A stretch of 7,109 bases of DNA from JBBDIK01 sp964640385. Its GTDB lineage: Bacteria > Actinomycetota > UBA4738 > JBBDHU01. This document shows positions 4,216 through 7,109 of this stretch, piece after piece. The stretch lies in NCBI GenBank assembly GCA_964640385.1, contig CAZXFL010000052.1, positions 1 to 7,109 of the forward strand, given 5' to 3'. The notes below the pieces were generated by a model, which was not told the DNA's origin, searched no databases, and saw only the letters and a program-made list of their open reading frames with translations. The position numbers were made by a program, and so were the translations under genes. The first letter of the stretch is position 1, and every line of letters begins with the position of its first letter.

Positions 4216-6471
4216 GTGGATCGGGACCAAGCATTGCCTACCGAGAACCTGTTCCGGGCGATCTCCCCCGAGCTCGCATCCTCAAGGGTGCATGCCGGGA
4301 CCAACGGTGATCCGCCGACGCTCTCGGGGCACTTCGCGGTGTTCGACCAGTGGGCCCGCATCGACTCCGCGCGCGAGGGCCTGTTCATGGAGCGCATCGC
4401 TCCTGGTGCCTTCGCGGAGTCGTTCGCCCGTGAGACACCCAAGATCATGTTCCAGCACGGCCGCGATCCGCAGATCGGGGAGAAGGTCATCGCCGCGCCG
4501 GCCACCGTCACGGAGGACGCGCGCGGAGCGCACTATACCGCGCCGCTGCTCGACGGGGTACCGGAGATGCTGGTCGACGGTCTCCGCAAAGGCGCCTACG
4601 GCGCGTCGATGCGGTTCGCCGTCGAGACCGATGATCTCGTTCGGCATCCCGCCGTGTCCGCTCACAACCCCGAAGGACTTCCTGAGCGCACGATCACACG
4701 TGCGAACGTCCCTGAGGGCGGGCCCGTCACATGGGGCGCCTACGCGGGTGCTACCGCGGTCGTGCGGTCGGTGACGGACGAGTTCCGGCCCCTGACCGTC
4801 GACGAGGAGATCGAGGACCTCGCCCGACGTGAGCCCGGGGAGCTCGCCAAGCGCATCGAGCGCGCACTGAACATGACCGACGCGCCCGGGAACCTGCATC
4901 TGAAGCCAAGCACCGAAGACGGGCCACCCGAGGAGACACCTCAGCCCGCCGTCATCACCGAGCCCGAGCCCAAGCTCGAACCCGGTACGGCACGCAACCT
5001 CTCGAAGGAGGACGAAGTGGCAGAGCAAGAGACCTACACCCCCGAGCAGAGGGTGGCCCGTGTCGCCGAGATCGAGGCCGAGTTGGCGTCCATCGGTAAG
5101 GAGCACTCCGGTGTCCTTCCCGCCGAGGCGCAGACCCGCTGGGACACGGCCGACGCGGACCTGACCAAGCTCAACGCCGACATCGCGGCATACGAGGACC
5201 GCAAGCGGCGCCTGGAGAGCATGGACGAACGGGGCAAGATCCCGGCCGATGAGCCTGCGCGGGCACCATTGCAGGTCATCCGCAAGCCCGAGAACATCTA
5301 CGACAAGGCCGCGGTCTACCGTGACTCGCGGACGCCTGAGCACGCCAGCCAGCTCTTCCGCGAGAACGCCATGCGCGCCGTCGAGGGCGCCGTGTTCCCG
5401 CACGAGCGGGCGAACCAGGAAGACGCCAAGGGCCACGTCGCGCAGCTCCTCGCACACGACACGCGCGACGGCGAGATCGCGAAGCGCATCCTGACGACCG
5501 GCTCGCCCACCTATAAGCGGGCGTTCGGCAAGATGCTCGTCGCGGGCACGCTCGACGTGCTCACGTCCGAAGAGCGTGCGGTCATGGCCGAGGGTGCGGG
5601 CTCAACCGGTGGGTTCGCCATCACGTTCGAGCTCGACCCGACGATCGTGAAGACGTCCAACGGTGCGGTCAACCCGTATCGGCGCGTCTGCCGGGTCGTG
5701 TCCATCTCGGGAACCAACGAGTGGCGCGGTCTTAGCTCCGGCGCGGTCGTGGCGACGTATGAGGCGGAATCCACCGCAGCGGTGGACCGTTCTCCGACGC
5801 TCGCCCAGCCCGCGTTCCTGGCGAAGCGGGCACAGACCCTGATCGACTTCTCGATCGAGCTGCAGCAGGACTGGCCGCAGGCACAGACCGAGATGGCGGG
5901 TCTGATCCAGGACTCTAAGGACACCCTGGAGGCCGCGCAGTTCGCGACCGGCGTCGGCACCACCGTGTTCCCTCAGGGGATCGTGGTGGGCTTCACGAAC
6001 ACCGCAACGACCGGCACCACGACGGTGCTCGCGGTGAACGACATCTACAAGACCGAGGAGGCATTGGCCCCGCGGTTCCGTCCGAACGCGCAATGGTTCG
6101 CCAACCGGTTCATCTACAACAAGATCCGCCAGCTCGACACGGCTGGCGGGGCGAACCTGTGGGTGCCGGACCTCCGCACGGGGATCCCGAACAACGAGAC
6201 CGGGAACACCGGCTACAACCTCATCGGTTACCCGGCGAATGAGTCCTCCGGGCTGGCGGCCTCGCTCGCAACGACGACGAAGCTGGCGGTGCTGTTCGAC
6301 CCCTCCTACTTCGTGATCGTCGAGCGCGTCGGCATGGACATCGAGCTGATCCCCCACCTGTTCGATGCCACCACGAACTACCCGACCGGACGGCGGGCGA
6401 TCTACGCGATGTGGCGCAACACCGGGCGTGTCTTCGACATCGCCGGTGGCGTGACCCTCGTGGGCCTGTAG
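4216..6471 (+). CDS. Prohead protease - major capsid protein fusion
   Basis: The 751-aa continuous frame joins two normally separate head proteins. Residues ~1-190 are an HK97-type (S78/U35-fold) prohead protease: FQHGRD with candidate catalytic His81, GASMRF with candidate nucleophile Ser131, and the late strand block ending PVTWGAYAGATAVV (~170-183). Residues ~200-267 are a Pro/Glu-rich linker resembling the tail of a stand-alone protease. Residues 268-336 are a coiled-coil, delta-domain-like scaffold (EIEAELASI, LTKLNADIAAYEDRKRRLES). About 440-751 is the HK97-fold capsid core, starting near EERAVMAEGAGSTGGFAI. The protease would cut away the scaffold domain during maturation. AGAAAGG at 4202-4208, with one mismatch to a perfect Shine-Dalgarno, lies 7 bases before GTG 4216, three bases after the portal stop. 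Such fusions are known in some phages. The unusual part is the strong internal start, annotated separately. Confidence 0.92.
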   Translation: MDRDQALPTENLFRAISPELASSRVHAGTNGDPPTLSGHFAVFDQWARIDSAREGLFMERIAPGAFAESFARETPKIMFQHGRDPQIGEKVIAAPATVTEDARGAHYTAPLLDGVPEMLVDGLRKGAYGASMRFAVETDDLVRHPAVSAHNPEGLPERTITRANVPEGGPVTWGAYAGATAVVRSVTDEFRPLTVDEEIEDLARREPGELAKRIERALNMTDAPGNLHLKPSTEDGPPEETPQPAVITEPEPKLEPGTARNLSKEDEVAEQETYTPEQRVARVAEIEAELASIGKEHSGVLPAEAQTRWDTADADLTKLNADIAAYEDRKRRLESMDERGKIPADEPARAPLQVIRKPENIYDKAAVYRDSRTPEHASQLFRENAMRAVEGAVFPHERANQEDAKGHVAQLLAHDTRDGEIAKRILTTGSPTYKRAFGKMLVAGTLDVLTSEERAVMAEGAGSTGGFAITFELDPTIVKTSNGAVNPYRRVCRVVSISGTNEWRGLSSGAVVATYEAESTAAVDRSPTLAQPAFLAKRAQTLIDFSIELQQDWPQAQTEMAGLIQDSKDTLEAAQFATGVGTTVFPQGIVVGFTNTATTGTTTVLAVNDIYKTEEALAPRFRPNAQWFANRFIYNKIRQLDTAGGANLWVPDLRTGIPNNETGNTGYNLIGYPANESSGLAASLATTTKLAVLFDPSYFVIVERVGMDIELIPHLFDATTNYPTGRRAIYAMWRNTGRVFDIAGGVTLVGL
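5005..5011 (+). promoter_or_regulatory. Internal Shine-Dalgarno inside the protease-capsid fusion
   Basis: AAGGAGG is followed by 5 bases (ACGAA) and GTG 5017, in frame with the fusion. It is the strongest ribosome-binding match noticed in the window and sits exactly at the border between protease linker and capsid scaffold domain. The same bases also encode Ser-Lys-Glu-Asp residues of the fusion. Confidence 0.7.
5017..6471 (+). CDS. Major capsid protein from internal in-frame start (nested)
   Basis: Starting at GTG 5017, the same frame gives a 484-aa protein beginning VAEQETYTPEQRVARVAEIE. This looks like the usual N-terminus of an HK97-type capsid precursor: a coiled-coil scaffold domain (~residues 15-68), a linker, then the capsid core. 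The core has the N-arm/E-loop region around EWRGLSSGAVV, the LIDFSIELQQDW helix, WVPDLRTGIPNN, and a C-terminal YAMWRNTGRVFDIAGGVTLVGL. The start is backed by AAGGAGG at 5 bases. An internal start would let the phage make many capsid subunits without attached protease, while some full-length fusion supplies protease to the same shell. The arrangement recalls lambda C/Nu3, where a scaffold is made from an in-frame start inside the protease gene, but here the shorter product would be the capsid protein. That both products are made is inferred. Confidence 0.6.
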   Translation: MAEQETYTPEQRVARVAEIEAELASIGKEHSGVLPAEAQTRWDTADADLTKLNADIAAYEDRKRRLESMDERGKIPADEPARAPLQVIRKPENIYDKAAVYRDSRTPEHASQLFRENAMRAVEGAVFPHERANQEDAKGHVAQLLAHDTRDGEIAKRILTTGSPTYKRAFGKMLVAGTLDVLTSEERAVMAEGAGSTGGFAITFELDPTIVKTSNGAVNPYRRVCRVVSISGTNEWRGLSSGAVVATYEAESTAAVDRSPTLAQPAFLAKRAQTLIDFSIELQQDWPQAQTEMAGLIQDSKDTLEAAQFATGVGTTVFPQGIVVGFTNTATTGTTTVLAVNDIYKTEEALAPRFRPNAQWFANRFIYNKIRQLDTAGGANLWVPDLRTGIPNNETGNTGYNLIGYPANESSGLAASLATTTKLAVLFDPSYFVIVERVGMDIELIPHLFDATTNYPTGRRAIYAMWRNTGRVFDIAGGVTLVGL

Positions 6472-6488
6472 GGAACGAGTCTCTGAAC

Positions 6489-6512
6489 GGGGCGGGGCTT
6501 CGGCCCCGCCCC
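6489..6512 (+). terminator. 10-bp GC hairpin with TTCG loop after the capsid gene
   Basis: The arms GGGGCGGGGC (6489-6498) and GCCCCGCCCC (6503-6512) pair perfectly around the loop TTCG (6499-6502), the exceptionally stable C(UUCG)G tetraloop in RNA. It lies 17 bases after the capsid stop. There is no following T-run, so it may act as a partial terminator, as a block to 3' exonucleases protecting the abundant capsid mRNA, or both. The downstream genes continue on the same strand with their own strong ribosome-binding site. Confidence 0.7.
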
Positions 6513-6514
6513 CT

Positions 6515-6522
6515 GGGGAGGA
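6515..6522 (+). promoter_or_regulatory. Ribosome-binding site of the 66-aa gene
   Basis: GGGGAGGA lies 6 bases before ATG 6529 and starts just two bases after the hairpin. Folding of the hairpin therefore would leave it exposed. It fixes the ATG as the start. Confidence 0.65.
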
Positions 6523-6528
6523 GAACGG

Positions 6529-6729
6529 ATGGCAGCGATCAAGGCAGACCAGATGTACGTGGCGACCGAGTCATTCGTCACAGCGGACGGGATCCACTAC
6601 CGCAAGGACACGACGCGGGTATCCGCTGCGCTCGTCAAGGCCAACAAGTGGGAGCACCTGTTCAAGCCGCTCGAGGTGCATCACGACGTCGAGGCCGCCA
6701 CGGCGGCCCCGGGGGAGAAGCGACCCTAG
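6529..6729 (+). CDS. Small conserved-type phage protein after the capsid gene, unknown function
   Basis: The protein is 66 aa with a strong ribosome-binding site. I do not recognise a named family, but its form is typical of short proteins found right after the capsid gene in actinophages. It has an N-terminal beta-like stretch (MYVATESFVTADGIHYRKDT), a middle SAALVKANKWEHLFKPLEVHHDV, and a C-terminal tail TAAPGEKRP. There is no signal peptide, membrane segment or cysteine. Its position between capsid and a likely structural protein suggests a minor head or head-tail joining component, but nothing in the sequence proves it. The stop is followed with no gap by the next ATG (TAGATG), the same junction seen between the terminase subunits. 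Confidence 0.75.
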   Translation: MAAIKADQMYVATESFVTADGIHYRKDTTRVSAALVKANKWEHLFKPLEVHHDVEAATAAPGEKRP

Positions 6730-7104
6730 ATGGCCGTCCTCGATACCACCGGTGATGCACCGGCACTGCTCTCGAACGCGCAGACCGGCAACGGCGACTC
6801 GACGAACATCGCGTCGCGTCAGACGGGTGACATCGTCGGCGGCGGCGCGGTCGTCATCACGTCGGCGATCGGCGCCACGCCGACCGTGACCGTGAACATC
6901 CAGGGATCGGTCGATGGTGTTGCGTACTTCAACGTGCCTTATGCCCTCGTCGCGACCCCGCGGACCTTCGTCGTGACAGCCATCACCATCACGACGGCGG
7001 TGACCACGACATACCTGCTTCAAGAGAACGTGTTCTACCGCTTCTTCAAGCTCGTCTACTCGGCGAACACGAACGTGACCCTGACCGCGACGGTTTACCT
7101 GTAG
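6730..7104 (+). CDS. Beta-rich putative virion protein, possible capsid decoration
   Basis: This 124-aa protein begins immediately after the previous stop. A flexible, Gly/Asn/Thr/Ser-rich N-terminus (~1-40) is followed by alternating hydrophobic strands: VTVNIQGSVDG (53-63), VAYFNV (64-69), TFVVTAITITTAVTTTYLL, YRFFKLVYSA and VTLTATVYL at the end. The pattern QGSVDG..YFNV, then a Thr-rich strand, then a YRFFKLVYSANTNV strand suggests a small beta-sandwich of a kind found in phage structural proteins. There is no signal peptide or membrane helix. Its position shortly after the capsid gene favours a capsid-surface (decoration) or minor head protein, though a tail-side structural part is possible. 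GGAG at 6714-6717 lies 12 bases upstream, rather far, so translation probably depends on coupling. Family not identified. Confidence 0.72.
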   Translation: MAVLDTTGDAPALLSNAQTGNGDSTNIASRQTGDIVGGGAVVITSAIGATPTVTVNIQGSVDGVAYFNVPYALVATPRTFVVTAITITTAVTTTYLLQENVFYRFFKLVYSANTNVTLTATVYL

Positions 7105-7109
7105 AGGAG
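7105..7109 (+). promoter_or_regulatory. Start of a ribosome-binding site for a gene beyond the window
   Basis: AGGAG follows the stop at 7102-7104 and reaches the right edge. It implies that another + strand gene of the same operon, probably a head-tail connector, starts within about ten bases outside the window. Confidence 0.5.

Noticed and set aside
2956..4230. 424-aa open frame on the - strand opposite the portal gene
   Set aside because: It has Arg/Gly/Val-rich composition without recognisable motifs and lies exactly antisense to a well-conserved portal. Long antisense frames are expected in high-GC coding DNA.
4861..5020. Possible sequencing error or frameshift creating an artificial protease-capsid fusion
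   Set aside because: Both domains and the linker are in one frame with sensible codon use throughout, and no homopolymer run or ambiguous base is seen. A lost stop codon by substitution cannot be excluded.
4282..5457. 391-aa open frame on the - strand opposite the protease and linker
   Set aside because: Shadow of the fusion gene. It shows no domain pattern and the opposing strand has clear protease and capsid motifs.
1..7109. tRNA, CRISPR array, integrase, attachment site, insertion sequence
   Set aside because: Nothing matching these was seen by eye. Coding density is near complete and no repeated spacers or clover-leaf arms were found.

Overview
The window is a stretch of the head-assembly (packaging and capsid) region of a tailed double-stranded DNA phage or prophage with an HK97-type capsid. 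All genes are on the + strand and almost no DNA is left between them. High G+C, frequent GTG starts, and the style of the terminase and portal proteins suggest an actinobacterial host. That host call is an inference from family resemblance. No integrase, tRNA, CRISPR array or bacterial gene is visible, so free phage and prophage cannot be told apart. A run of exactly 100 N (1546-1645) inside the large terminase gene shows that this is a scaffolded assembly.

Layout. The tail end of an unidentified gene (3-68) runs into a small BppU-N-like structural protein (71-397). Next come a cysteine-rich mini-protein (394-594), an HNH endonuclease (591-995), the small terminase subunit (998-1417) and the large terminase subunit (1418-2842, gapped). 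These are followed by the HK97-family portal (2833-4212) and a long ORF joining prohead protease to major capsid protein (4216-6471). After a very stable C(TTCG)G hairpin come a 66-aa unknown protein (6529-6729) and a 124-aa beta-rich, probably structural protein (6730-7104). A ribosome-binding site for another gene begins at the right edge.

How it works together. TerS recognises and TerL translocates DNA through the portal into a procapsid built from the capsid protein and matured by the protease. The HNH protein next to the terminase probably helps terminase cut DNA, as in other phages with this arrangement. Stop and start codons overlap or abut through most of the block, pointing to one polycistronic, translationally coupled transcript.

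The two most interesting points are as follows. (1) The protease-capsid fusion contains a near-perfect internal Shine-Dalgarno and in-frame GTG (5005-5019), exactly where a free-standing capsid protein would begin. The locus may therefore make both a 751-aa fusion and a 484-aa capsid protein from one frame. (2) The large terminase has a canonical ATPase Walker B region, but its nuclease domain appears to lack two of the three expected catalytic aspartates.
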